From Stemphylium vesicarium (Eukaryota > Ascomycota > Dothideomycetes > Pleosporales > Pleosporaceae), in the NCBI GenBank assembly GCA_004380135.1, contig QXCR01000054.1:62001-126000 (forward strand): 64,000 nucleotides of DNA, written 5' to 3'. The position numbers and the translations under genes are program-made. Positions 42,125-52,693 of the stretch are shown here, in pieces (position 1 is the stretch's first letter; each line of letters begins with the position of its first letter). A model generated the notes under the pieces. It had not been told where the DNA came from. It did no database searches and saw only the letters and a list, made by a program, of their open reading frames with translations.

Positions 42125-43476
42125 TCGTTGCTGCTAGCCACCGGGAAGCTCTTGCAGCGTGCTAACAAAGGAAACGGCATGCAAACTCCAGAGATGGCGA
42201 TGGGATTGCTGTGGCATGGGAGGATGGTTATACATGTATCCCAGGCTGAAGGTCTCTTCTAGTTCGTCATTGCTGTCTTTCATGACTTTCGATCATCCAG
42301 AAGGAAAGACCGGGTGTGAAAGTCTAATGTGCGCACTTCAATTGACACTTAGTCTCTATCGCCTTATGATGATCAATTCGCACCCTTGGCCTCACTCCTC
42401 CAATCCCAATATTTCTCGTGATCATGAATCTATTTTTGTCACTAGCCCAGACCAAGTCGCGACCCTAGGCAGCGTCCAAGTGTCAAAAAACAATCAGTCT
42501 CCCAACCTCTCCGCGGCACCTTCCGCACCCGCTCTCTGCTTCCAACTTCCTCACCTCAAACAGTACAACATACACCTCACAGTCACATGCAATACCCGAA
42601 TCATACGACCCTCAGATCCTTCGACCTCTCCGCACGCACTCCCCCTCCCGGCCAGCGCATAATCACCACATCCCATTTCAAGACTTCCTCCTTTCCTTTT
42701 CCCCAAAAACACCTGCGTTTCGGGTAGATTTTCCGTTGGCACCTGCCAAACACACACTGCCACGTCACCAAACGACCACATTGAGCGTTTTAAACCCATC
42801 CACACCGTTGCGCATCCCCGCGTTTCATTCCCCAGAACTAACTTAAAGGGGATGTTGTGACAGGGACGCTAGAACTCGAGATAGGCTGCCGCACAAGCCA
42901 CCCGGGAAAGAGGCTGCGGGACTGGCAGTCTGTGCGGGAGCTAAGCGAGGGTCTTGGTCTGGTGGAAGATGGGATTTCCTGGCGGACGCTCAATCAGTGA
43001 CTGATCGGAAGAACCTAGAAGGCCACAAAACGCAGGATGGGTGCGCAGTCCAGGAGAGTAGCATCATTATTGACTGCATGCATTCATTCTGGGTAAGAAA
43101 AAAGACGGGCCTGCGCATCATCGTTTGTGTTGAAAAAATCGGGAGGAATTACGCTTTCCTCGGAAACGAACAGACGGTAACTGCATCATCAACAAAAGGG
43201 GACATCTGGAGCCAGGAAGAAACCACGTGAGCTTCACCACCTGGGAAACTGCGAGCCCGGTAAGAGAAGAAAAGAAACAAAACGCGAAGACTGATGAAAT
43301 TCGCTTCCAGCAGGACACTCTCGAAGGCGGAGGGAACTCCATTGCGGCTTTTTGACTTCCTAAGGTAAGAAAATAAGAGAGTGTTTCAGGGATGTCGCAA
43401 GAGAAGGAAGGAACCCGACTGGACAACGCCACGGGTAAGATCACGAGAGGAGATATTAAGTTCCAGACGGCAGAAC
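42125..43476. other. Gene-free stretch before the fourth MITE
   Basis: Short frames only. CT-rich on the plus strand around 42500-42800. No gene recognised. Confidence 0.35.
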
Positions 43477-43853
43477 TAGGCTGGTAAATGGGTCTCCACA
43501 TCGGGAACTCATTTTCCGTGATATCTCCACCACTTCTTATGCAATCTGGACAATGAATAGCTTATATTATAGCTAAAATCTAGATCTATATCTTATAAAT
43601 AGGAAGTCTTTCTCTAAATCTAATAGGTGGAAAGTTATTAGCTAACCCACGTTACTAAGAGTTAGGTCTCCTCATTTTGCTCCGATCTAAGATATCTAGC
43701 TAGCTATCCTAGCTAGGTAAAAATATTCTATGTATAAGATATAGATCTAGATTCTAGCTATAATATAAGCTATTCATTTTCCAGATTGCATAAGAAGTGG
43801 TGGAGATATCACGGAAAATGAGTTCCCGATGTGGAGACCCATTTACCAGCCTA
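43477..43853. mobile_element. Foldback MITE, best-preserved copy
   Basis: A 377-bp element with perfect terminal inverted repeats TAGGCTGGTAAATGGGTC / GACCCATTTACCAGCCTA and arms of about 125 bp that pair almost throughout, plus an unpaired centre. It is flanked by the perfect 8-bp duplication GGCAGAAC (43469-43476 and 43854-43861). It lies in opposite orientation to the copy at 13062. It ends 246 bp before the aquaporin start codon. No coding capacity. Confidence 0.9.
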
Positions 43854-44099
43854 GGCAGAACACGTCAGACTTCAGCCTCAAGGTAAGTGGGTGTGCGCTG
43901 GAGATAGTAGTAGCAATGACAACAGCAAGAAGAGGTCACATGGAACGAGAAAGTGAAAGACATATATGCCTTTGTCCAGCACTGTCACAACTCTACAAAC
44001 CACATTCTCGTACATCACAGCTCGCACTCTCCATCTCCCTTGGATCACTCGTTGCCACCACAACACACACTCGCTCGCTCGCACACATACACGCCCAAA

Positions 44100-45524
44100 A
44101 TGCCACACTCGGCCTCGGCCTCCTCCTCCTCGGCAGCCCACATCCTCCCCTCCCACCGCTTCGACCTCCCCAACTCCTCCTTCCAAGACGAACCCCTAAT
44201 CTCGCCCTCATCCCCCGGCATGTTCGCCCAAAGCAATCCCATCAACAACACCACCGCCAGTACATCCAAATCCACGCTTCCCAGCACACCCTCCAAGCTG
44301 CCCAAGCCCGGCCTCGCCCCGGCCCCCACCTCCCCAGCGACACCCTCGCACCACTACCAAAACCTGCTCGTGGCCGCGCTCGCCGAATTCGCCGGCACCT
44401 TCATGTTCCTGTTCTTCGCGTTTGGCGGGACGACCGTGGCGAATAATAGTGATGCTGCGCTTGAAGCAAATCTGACAAATAAGTTTGGGGGCATTGCGCA
44501 GGCGCCTGATACGAGTGTGTTGTTATATGTGAGTTTGGTGTTTGGGTTTAGTTTGATGGTGAATGTTTGGATCTTTTTTAGGGTTAGTGGGGGGTTGTTT
44601 AATCCTGCTGTAAGTTTGAATATCTCTCTCTCTTTCTTCTTCTCGCTGGCTGAGGTTGGGTTTAATGGGTTTAATGGGGGAAAAGGGAAAATGGAAAAGG
44701 GAAAATGGAAAAGGAAAAATGAATGCGAGATGGGTAATTACAAGAAGCTGACGAAGATCATTGAATAGGTAACTTTGGGTCTCTACCTCATCGGCAACAT
44801 CTCCTGGCCCCGCGCTTGCCTCTGCTTCGTCTCGCAGATACTCGCCGGTGTGGCAGCCGCAGGTGTCATCCAAGCAATCCTACCCGGCCCGCTAGCCGTT
44901 AGCACCACGCTCGGTGTCGGCGTCACGGCCACACGCGGCGTCTTCCTAGAGATGTTCCTAACCTCGCTACTTGTCTTCACCATCTTCATGCTCGCCGCCG
45001 AAAAACACAAGGCGACCTTCCTCGCCCCCGTCGGCATTGGACTCGCCTTATTCGTCGCCGAACTCGTCGGCGTCTTCTTCACAGGTGGCAGTTTAAACCC
45101 CGCGCGCAGTTTCGGACCATGCGTCGTGACCATGAACTTTCCGGGATACCATTTCATTTATTGGGTTGGCCCGTTCATGGGCACGCTGCTTGCGTGGGGC
45201 ATGTATTTGATTGTCAAGTCGGTAGAGTATGAGAGGATCAATCCAGGTCAGGATTTCGATGATCATGAGGCGGCGTTGTTTGAGCCGTCAGGGGACCCGG
45301 AGGACGAGGCGAATGTGCACCGACCGGTTATTTCGAGGGCAAGCCTGAGAGAAGCGAGAGAAACGCAGAGGTTGGAAAAAGAGTCGGAGAAGATGGAGAA
45401 GCAGAGGAGAAAGGAGCAGTGGAAGGATAGGGGTGGCTCTGTGGCTTCGTGGTGGATGGATGAGACGAGGAAGTCGGTGTTTGGTAAGATGGGTTGTAGC
45501 GAGCAATCGGGGGAGAAGGCGTGA
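44100..45524 (+). CDS. Aquaporin (MIP family)
   Basis: A membrane channel of the major intrinsic protein family. Exons 44100-44609 and 44769-45524 give 421 aa. A Ser/Pro-rich cytosolic N-terminus (about 85 residues) precedes the six-helix core. The first NPA box is GGLFNPA, split from VTLGLYL by the intron. The second is GGSLNPARSFGP. The Arg after the second NPA and the short loop around it favour an orthodox water channel over a glycerol facilitator, but this is an inference. The C-terminal tail is charged and coiled-coil-like (SEKMEKQRRKEQWKDR). The 159-bp intron carries a GA-rich tandem repeat. A MITE sits within its upstream region. Confidence 0.9.
44676..44722. repeat. GA-rich tandem repeat inside aquaporin intron
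   Basis: About three copies of a 14-base unit like GGAAAAGGGAAAAT within the single intron. Confidence 0.6.
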
Positions 45525-45601
45525 AGTGCTGGATTTCCAGGGTTTGGGCTTTTGGCGGTGTTTTGTTTTGGCGTTACGGGTGAATGGGATATGATAATGT
45601 T

Positions 45602-46501
45602 TTACGCCGCACATAAGCACAGTCTCATCTCTCCTCCATGCATGATGCCTCGCCGTGCTTCCCCCAGTCGGGCTTCGGTTTTGTATACCAGGAACCATGC
45701 CAGGCAGTGCGCGATCAGGACTGCGAACGCGAGAATAAACAGTAGGGTTGCCAAGATGGCAAGACATAGCCACATACCTGACATGACGCTAGGCCTGGCT
45801 CGTGGCTTCTTTGTTAGGGTAGGTTGTAGAGAGATGGAAGTGGAACGCTCCCTAGCTGGAAGAGCATGTACAGGTGTGGAAGATGGTCTCGGCGTCATTT
45901 GGCCTTCGGGTTCGCTTGGTTGGCGTTGGTTCTCCTCTTCGTGGATGTACTCGCCGTGGCTATCAGGGTCGGATGGGAAAAGTCGTTTGGCTACACCAGT
46001 CGCCTCCATCTCCCTCCCAGATTTGCGTTGCGGAGTAGGTGGGAGAATGCGCCACTCGACCCTCTCCTTTCCAGCATCCACTGCGTCTTCGCATCTCGGA
46101 AATGGCGGATCCCAGGGCTTTCTCCCCGGCTCTCTTCCATCCACCCTGCCCTTTCCTTTTCCCTCCACCCTCCGAATCAATAATCTCGTCGCCGTCGTCG
46201 GCTGGATATGGATTTCTTCTGATCCCGTTTCACTCGTTCCGGCTCCACTATCCGCACCGTCCGTCGCTTCCCCTCGCCCCTGCGGTTGCGCACTTCGCGA
46301 CGTTGCGGCTGTCCTTCGTTGTCGTATGCTCCGTCGTAAGGGTGATGTCCGTTCGTGTAGCGAGGATCGGTTTTCTGCGCGTGTTGAGCGAGATTCGAAG
46401 GATGTGGTGAGGGTGGGAATGGAAGGATAGAAGCGGGGGATTTGTACGCTGAGAATAGGCAGACAGATTGCTAGGAGGCAGGCTAGAATGAGAATGCTCA
46501 T
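45602..46501 (-). CDS. Hypothetical two-TM membrane protein
   Basis: A 299-aa frame starting MSILILACLLAICLPILSV (ATG at 46501). The N-terminal hydrophobic segment is a signal anchor or signal peptide. A long polar Arg/Ser/Pro-rich middle follows. A strong hydrophobic segment (LCLAILATLLFILAFAVLIA) lies near the C-terminus. A frame on the other strand over the same bases has no such organised layout. I do not recognise a family. It is convergent with the aquaporin, stop to stop 77 bp. Confidence 0.55.
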   Translation of the reverse strand: MSILILACLLAICLPILSVQIPRFYPSIPTLTTSFESRSTRAENRSSLHERTSPLRRSIRQRRTAATSRSAQPQGRGEATDGADSGAGTSETGSEEIHIQPTTATRLLIRRVEGKGKGRVDGREPGRKPWDPPFPRCEDAVDAGKERVEWRILPPTPQRKSGREMEATGVAKRLFPSDPDSHGEYIHEEENQRQPSEPEGQMTPRPSSTPVHALPARERSTSISLQPTLTKKPRARPSVMSGMWLCLAILATLLFILAFAVLIAHCLAWFLVYKTEARLGEARRGIMHGGEMRLCLCAA

Positions 46502-46943
46502 TGCCACCTGTCAGTGGCGTGGAAATGATGGCGATCGGTGCGCGTTTGAGGGAGGGAGACGTATGTAGGCCGCGGATACCGTGTGAGTGCAATCAGTCAA
46601 GGTGTTTTGTAGGTAGTGTAGGTAAGGATGTATTGATACTTCGAAGGGTGCGGTGAAGGTGGATGGTTGTCGGTAGTCGCAAAATAATGTGGCATGCTTC
46701 ACGTGGCCGGGAAGGCGACTACCATGTTTATCGGCTGCGGCGTCGCTTCCAGACTTCTCACCCAAAGAGACAACTCCTTCTCTCTCGAAAACCTGGCTGA
46801 CTTCACACAAAGGCGGAAGAAAATATGAAGCCGATGTCATGCAAGTAACAGACTTTGCGTATAAGACAATGGTATCATGCTGATGAATACTTACTCGCCA
46901 CATACATACTCTTTCTAGATCCTGTGCCAGCGACATATGAGTC
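46502..46943. other. Spacer between the two-TM gene and RTT106
   Basis: Expected promoter of the two-TM gene and 3' UTR of RTT106. No gene seen. Confidence 0.35.
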
Positions 46944-48419
46944 TCACTGCTGCATCTCATCGCCATCCGCTTCATCGTATTCCACCTCGGCAGTATCACC
47001 TTCTTCATACCCTCCACCATCTTCCTCGTCTTCGCTATCGGATCCCGATCCTTCGCTCTCGCCCTCGCTACCCGGGTCAAAGTCGTCATCCTCCTCTTCA
47101 TCGTCTTCCTTATCCTGCAACTCTCGCTCTGCCTTTTGTAGCTCGCTTTCCTCTTCCTCGGCAGCTCCTTCAGTCTCAGCACCATTCGCCGCATCTTTCT
47201 TACCCCCGACCTTGTTCACATTGAGCTTCTTGGCACGTCGGTCGGCCGCTAAACTTGCATCCTGCAGCCCGTGTTTCTGCACATAGTCATTGATACCGGC
47301 AAAGTCTGCTTGGTCGAGCATACCGAACTCGATGTCGCCTGTAGGCGTGGAGATGACGAGGTTGAACGTGTTTCGCAGGACGGCTGTGTAGGAGATGCTG
47401 GTGATAGCAGCGAAGTCGAAGAAGGCGAGGGGCTTTTTGAATCCGAAGAGGATACCAATGGAGGTGAAGAACAGGTAGCCTTGGTTTTGAGGTCAGTGAA
47501 GGGGCGGGTTTTCAAGGGACAAGGCTGCGTACCTTCTTTACTACCCCTGTGTGCTTTGACGTGATATGCCTTCTCGCCCTTCCTGTGGCTTTCCGGGGTT
47601 GCGCTTGCGAATTCATCAGCGTCCGGGAAGACGACGTTCTTTCCTGTACCTGCTTGAATCAGGCAGTGGTGTATCGCCTCAGCCATAGGGGTTGGTCCTG
47701 GATCCTCGCCCTCTACTATGTTTTTGCCTGTCGCTTCCTCGAAAGTCCATACTATGGGCTCAGGAGGTGAGGCTTTCAGCTCATCGGGTACCGGCGCTAC
47801 ACCGTCCCCATGCACCGGTATGATGACAAAGTTATGCTGCTTCTTCGCTTTCTCGGGTATGGGCAGGCAGAAGACTTGATCAACATCCTTCCACGCAATG
47901 GAAAACTCGACGTTTCCGCTTGCACCAATGGCCCTTATGCCGCCGTCCTTCTTGTCGACTAGTTCGAGTGTAAACTTCTTGCGCTGGGGTATCGAGAAGC
48001 TGATTGCGGGGAAAGTCTTGAACGCCTTTGTTGTAGTACTCGTCAGACTGCCTCCTGTCGCCGGTGCGCCGTTCTGCGCGCCATTGCCGTCCTCAATCTT
48101 ACGCTTCTTAGTCGCTGGTTCGGCGGCGGGCTGTGAGGTTTGGCTCAGGATGTATGTGGAAATGTCGCGAAAGAGGGTACTTTGTGTGGGGTTCTGGTCT
48201 TTTCCAATTATTAGCGACTATATTGGTGTACGACGCTGGGAGAAACACACCTATGGCGGCATGCACGCGCTTTCGCAGCTCATGATTGCTGGCAAAAGCG
48301 ACATCAACTTCTTGGGGATGCGGCGCAGGTGGCGGTGCCGAGACGGGGGCTGGTGGCGCAGGAGTTTGTATTGGCACCACGGGCGCCGACGGCTTGTTGT
48401 TGAGTGCTGTGAAGGCCAT
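46944..48419 (-). CDS. RTT106: Histone chaperone Rtt106
   Basis: Rtt106 binds acetylated H3-H4 and delivers it to new DNA; it also acts in heterochromatin silencing. The exons are 48419-48251, 48198-47533 and 47479-46944, giving 456 aa. The Pro/Ala-rich start MAFTALNNKPSAPVVPIQ leads into RDISTYILSQ. Two PH-like domains follow, with FTLELVDKKDGGIRAIGASG and WKDVDQVFCLPIPEKAKKQ, then GYLFFTSIGILFGFKKPLAFF, EFGMLDQADFAGINDYVQ and a long Asp/Glu-rich tail (DKEDDEEEDDDFDPGSEGES). The layout and length are those of the fungal family. Confidence 0.92.
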
Positions 48420-48616
48420 GGCGGGTGTTGTAGCGGTTTGGTGGCTGGAGACGTTCTCGTAGACGCGTCAAGTTGATCGCGACTTCCTAAGAATTAGCGC
48501 CCGGCCACATCTGACATCACCGACGCCCCGTCATCCTTCAACTCTAGAATTCATTTCACCAACATCCCAATCATTCGGACGCACAGGACTCGAAAAAGTT
48601 TCTCAACCACTGTAGG

Positions 48617-49090
48617 ATGGATGTCATATCTGTCACCGGGATTGCTTTGATGCTATGCGCTACTCACACACGTCCTGCCCGCTGCAGTACGAGACTACAG
48701 GCTCACGCCAACAGTCATGCCGAAGAACGACAAGCCCTGGCGCCAACACACTGCTCTCACCGATTTTTTGTCTCCCCAGTCTATACATGTACCCAAGACT
48801 CCATTCTAACACTTAACAACCCGTGCTATTGCGACGCGCGGGAACCATTATCGGTGCAGTTCGGGGCCGTGCATGTTGCGAATCTCATACATGTGCTGTC
48901 GCGCCACTCGGCAACGGCCAATACAAGCTCACAGAAGTCGTTTGACACCTTTCAAATGCATTGCGAGGCATATAGAACGTACCGGGCACATACTGGACCG
49001 TTCAAGCAGAACCTTGACAGAAACCAGACATCGACTACGTGCTGGCAGAAGAGCATTGACAGCTATGTTTTCAACAAAGGCCAGAGCTGA
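48617..49090 (+). CDS. Uncertain small open frame
   Basis: A 157-aa frame with ATG, nine Cys and no clear signal peptide or domain. It lies 197 bp from the divergent RTT106 start. It may be chance; listed because nothing else explains the stretch. Confidence 0.2.
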   Translation: MDVISVTGIALMLCATHTRPARCSTRLQAHANSHAEERQALAPTHCSHRFFVSPVYTCTQDSILTLNNPCYCDAREPLSVQFGAVHVANLIHVLSRHSATANTSSQKSFDTFQMHCEAYRTYRAHTGPFKQNLDRNQTSTTCWQKSIDSYVFNKGQS

Positions 49091-49320
49091 TCATTGATAC
49101 GACGTGAATAGACATGGCGGCATGATTTCCATTGCTCATCTTCCCTAGTGAACCCACCGGAATGTGTACTTCAACTTGACACCTTGCTGCTTGCCTGGCA
49201 GTTTCCGTATTTTGTCACATTAGCATCTTCAGTATTTGGCAGAAACCTTACAATTCCCTCGTTTTACCACAGGAATAACGTTTTTTTTTCACAAATCAGT
49301 CACAATTATCCACGTTCAAC

Positions 49321-50250
49321 ATGAGAAAGGTCAACTTCCATCTCCCGCCGACAACTGGCAAAGTCAAGTTTCTATCACACTCAAAGGCATCGGTTTCGCC
49401 AGTCTTCAATCAACCACTCAACACCAACTCATGTCCGCATCACCGGCTAGCACGGCTACTATATGGCATCTTCCTTACAATACTTTTCATCATGGCGATA
49501 TCAGTCATCATACTGAAAGCAGTGACGTACAGCTTCATTGAAGACAACCGCATGATGGGGTTCAATCTCGAAACGACAAGAAGGAATGGAGAACCAGGAG
49601 AAGAGATCATCATGGCCGCACTACCAAAGAGGCTCTACTATGTCCCAGCAAAACTAGCTATCATCGCTGGTGCCATTAGTCTTTGCCTTGGTGCAGCACA
49701 TTTAGGATTCGTAATTACAGACTGGAAGAGCGGAAAGAGGGTAAATGAATCTTATCAATGTTCCATGCCGAACAGGCTAACGAAATCACAGACTCAATCA
49801 TACGCCTTTCGCCGCAACATCATGTTCCTTCACATCACGAACGCTATCCTCGTCCTCTTCGCCCTCGTTTCCATGTATATTACTCACAAGAACTCGTCGC
49901 ATTTCCGCAGCGGCTACGTAGCTTTCCGCGCCTCACACATGCATAACACTACTGAGGATCAAGAATCATTCTTCCGCTACAATGTTGGTACATTTGATGT
50001 TGAGACTTGGGCTTGCGAGCTCCAGGGTGTCGAAGGTGCTGTGATGGTGCAGGAAGATTATGGCCGACAGTGTGGAATCGAACTTGCTGGTCGCGCTATC
50101 ATGGTGCCATTCGTTGCGGCAGCATGGTTAGTTGCAGGGATCGGAACCTGGGGCTTCATTGGAGGCGGCCGAAGAGGCCCCGATGGTGAACGCATGAAAA
50201 CAGACGAGTTGGGACTGGAGATGAGTAAGATGAACGCCACAGATGACTAG
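49321..50250 (+). CDS. Hypothetical four-TM membrane protein
   Basis: Exons 49321-49740 and 49792-50250 give 292 aa. Four hydrophobic segments are visible: GIFLTILFIMAISVIILKAV, KLAIIAGAISLCLGAAHLGF, LHITNAILVLFALVSMYI and IMVPFVAAAWLVAGIGTWGF. This tetraspan layout is common among fungal plasma-membrane proteins of unknown role. The 51-base intron (GTAAAT donor, GCTAAC branch, CACAG acceptor) contains no stop and is a multiple of three, so an unspliced message also gives an open frame with 17 more residues between segments 2 and 3. Confidence 0.65.
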   Translation: MRKVNFHLPPTTGKVKFLSHSKASVSPVFNQPLNTNSCPHHRLARLLYGIFLTILFIMAISVIILKAVTYSFIEDNRMMGFNLETTRRNGEPGEEIIMAALPKRLYYVPAKLAIIAGAISLCLGAAHLGFVITDWKSGKRVNESYQCSMPNRLTKSQTQSYAFRRNIMFLHITNAILVLFALVSMYITHKNSSHFRSGYVAFRASHMHNTTEDQESFFRYNVGTFDVETWACELQGVEGAVMVQEDYGRQCGIELAGRAIMVPFVAAAWLVAGIGTWGFIGGGRRGPDGERMKTDELGLEMSKMNATDD

Positions 50251-50443
50251 CCTACTCGCGTCTCGTCGTACTGCCTACACTGTCTTCCCTTTCAAATCAC
50301 TTTCTTTTCCTCGCAACACTAAAGCTTTTTCGCTCAAATTTTTTTAATGTCATTGTTTACTGTTGTGATCGCGATACCCTCAAGCTCCCGGTAGAGCAGA
50401 ATACTCTTTGTTTATTACTCTTTGTTGCTTGCTAGACTGACTT

Positions 50444-50902
50444 TTAACTCTGCCCCTCAACAATCACCAAGTCTTCTTCGTCATCACTCTTTTGGCGTTG
50501 CTCCTGCATCTCTACCCTGACACACTTACCCTTGGAACTTTGTCGATAGCCAGTATCGTCACACATTCGGCTACATCTAAGCAAGGACACGAGACTAATC
50601 CCTTTGAACGGTTTCTCGGGATCGTGAGGCTTCCCGTCTTGATCATCAGCAGCCCGTCGTCTTTCAGGCCGTCCGTCTTCCATGAGTTCGCTATCCGTCC
50701 ACTGATTGACGTCAAACTCGATCGATGCCCAGTCTCCTGCTTCATCAAGCTCAGGCTCGATCATCGACGCACCGATCAAATCGGCGTCCTCAGATAAAAG
50801 CGCTGCTGCGCTGTTGTGCATAGAGTTGTGTCCATACTTGCCAGTCGAAGTCTGTCTTTGGCCGTGCCCGGTACATGAACAGAATGAGTCAAAACAAAGC
50901 AT
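50444..50902 (-). CDS. Small acidic hypothetical protein
   Basis: A 152-aa frame with ATG. The middle has a coding-like acidic stretch (LIEASM-type context: SMIEPELDEAGDWASIEF) and DSELMEDGRPERRRAADDQD. Cys-rich patches occur near both ends. No domain recognised. It could be an exon of a larger gene. Confidence 0.35.
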   Translation of the reverse strand: MLCFDSFCSCTGHGQRQTSTGKYGHNSMHNSAAALLSEDADLIGASMIEPELDEAGDWASIEFDVNQWTDSELMEDGRPERRRAADDQDGKPHDPEKPFKGISLVSLLRCSRMCDDTGYRQSSKGKCVRVEMQEQRQKSDDEEDLVIVEGQS

Positions 50903-51214
50903 AGCTGCAATATGGAAGCAAATCCAGTATTTTTTGGTTTGTTGGAAACATCTGGAATCTCCGAGGTAAATATTTTGGAAATTTTCTACAGTTTACAGCG
51001 CTTCTAGCGTTGTGAATGGCACATCGCTAGTAGGAGCCCATGGTAAAGAAGCAATCGATCCACTACATTGTGCTACTGTGAAATGTGGTTGTGCAGTTGC
51101 AGAGGATCCCAACACTTCTGCGGGGGCGCTTTACTGGGCGCGGCCCATTGCGTCACATCACAGGTCCGTTCGTTCCCCTTACCCCTAAACCCTGATCATT
51201 GCAGACTCGATGAT

Positions 51215-52693
51215 ATGCCGAAAAGTCCACCACCCACAACCGCGGTCACTGCAGCCAACGCGAGCCCGATTCTTGGCATACGGAGCTGCATAACGCCTTC
51301 AGGACCTCTAGACACGTTTGACGATACCTCGCTGAACTATCTCCAGACATACGCTCTCCCATTCGATTCTGACCATGACCTGGGAAAGGACGACTCTTGT
51401 TTAGGCTCCATCTCTCTATGTGAAGAGATATGGTATGGCGAACACGAAGGTACCGAGTACGAGGAGGGCACGTGTCATTTCAGCCCAAGGACAACATGGT
51501 ATTCGCTTCTACCTACCGTGGAAGAAGAAACAGTTGCTGGGGACTCTGGGAAAATGATGCAAGGCAGTTCCTTAGATGGGGAAGAGAACAAGGACATGTT
51601 GTGCGCAGCTTCAAGCGCAAAGGATTCTGAGTGGCGCTTCATCCGTCATGCTCTTCACGCTCTTCACGGTAGCGCCCCCTTCACAAAAGAACACTTGATC
51701 ACGTCCTCGGCAGAGACACCATTCGTGGGGCCACATACGGCAATCCGGATTTGACTGGGGTTAGACCGAGGGAAGTGGTTTCACATCGCTCGCGACCTGC
51801 ACGATGCTGAGATCAATCTTGTTGACTCAGCCATCTACTGGCTATGGCCCGGTGCCTGCAACGACAGGGGCAAAGCCCCGGAGGCTCTTATCACAAAAGC
51901 ATGCCGCGATCCAATCCCTCACCCTGTATGCCGAAATCAGATGATCGGACCACCGGAAGCACCTTTTCGTTTGACGGATTCGACTGCAGCACCATTCCGC
52001 GATCCGCACACCCTCATCCAAAACACTAGCCGACACCTCAACAGCTAGATACTCCATATCCCACGCTTCCTAACGAAGAATGAAATAAGAATTGCGACTC
52101 AGAATTTACGGCATATCGGTAATCGCCCATATGGCTGGGTGGCTCTTTATGATCCGGTTTGTGATCGAAACATCAAGCGTACGCTGAAGGAGGAAACAGA
52201 TCTAATCGCTCTGTTCCAGCGACAGGATTGGGAGATGGAATTCTTAAACGATATTGTTGGGTTGGACTTTGCCGCGCAAGACCATGGACCAAGGGAGGGC
52301 GCTCCGATATGGGCTAGACACAACTTGTTCTGGAGAGAGCCAGAGATGGTTGCAATGCTGTGTAAAGCATCCGCTGCGACACCAAAGTCCGCGCGCAAAG
52401 ACACGCTTAACATCGGGATCGAAAACGAGACATCCTATACTAGATGCTCGGCATCCTGGCCTCCCGCACGGCGCACACACGCCTCAGTTATACTTTATTC
52501 CCTCCTTGCCCTCACCCTTCTGGTGCTACATACCTTCATCCTACGCTACAATTACGCGCGCCTCAACGACTTCGAGACGCTTACTGCGCAAATTCCCACA
52601 CTTCGCGCCACACAACAAGCGCAGCATTCGCGTCAGCCTCAATGCTTGATCAGCCTCATCTTCCGGTGGCACCGGAACGGGGGGAAGTTGTAG
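51215..52693 (+). pseudogene. Long frame with two stops and a C-terminal TM segment
   Basis: From MPKSPPPTTAVTAANASP at 51215 one and the same frame continues for about 490 codons to 52693, broken only by TGA at 51752-51754 and TAG at 52046-52048. Either stop could arise by one C-to-T change (CGA, CAG). Protein-like pieces lie on each side: GPLDTFDDTSLNYLQTYALP, WFHIARDLHDAEINLVDSAI, PHPVCRNQMIGPPEAPFRLT, LALFQRQ-like LIALFQRQDWEMEFLNDIVG, and a final hydrophobic helix VILYSLLALTLLVLHTFIL. No family is recognised. Confidence 0.5.

Noticed and set aside
42159..42662. 167-codon plus frame
   Set aside because: No motif, no coding-like composition; it lies in a CT-rich spacer.
45552..46430. 292-codon plus-strand frame opposite the two-TM protein
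   Set aside because: The minus frame has an ordered layout with an N-terminal and a C-terminal hydrophobic segment; the plus frame has none.
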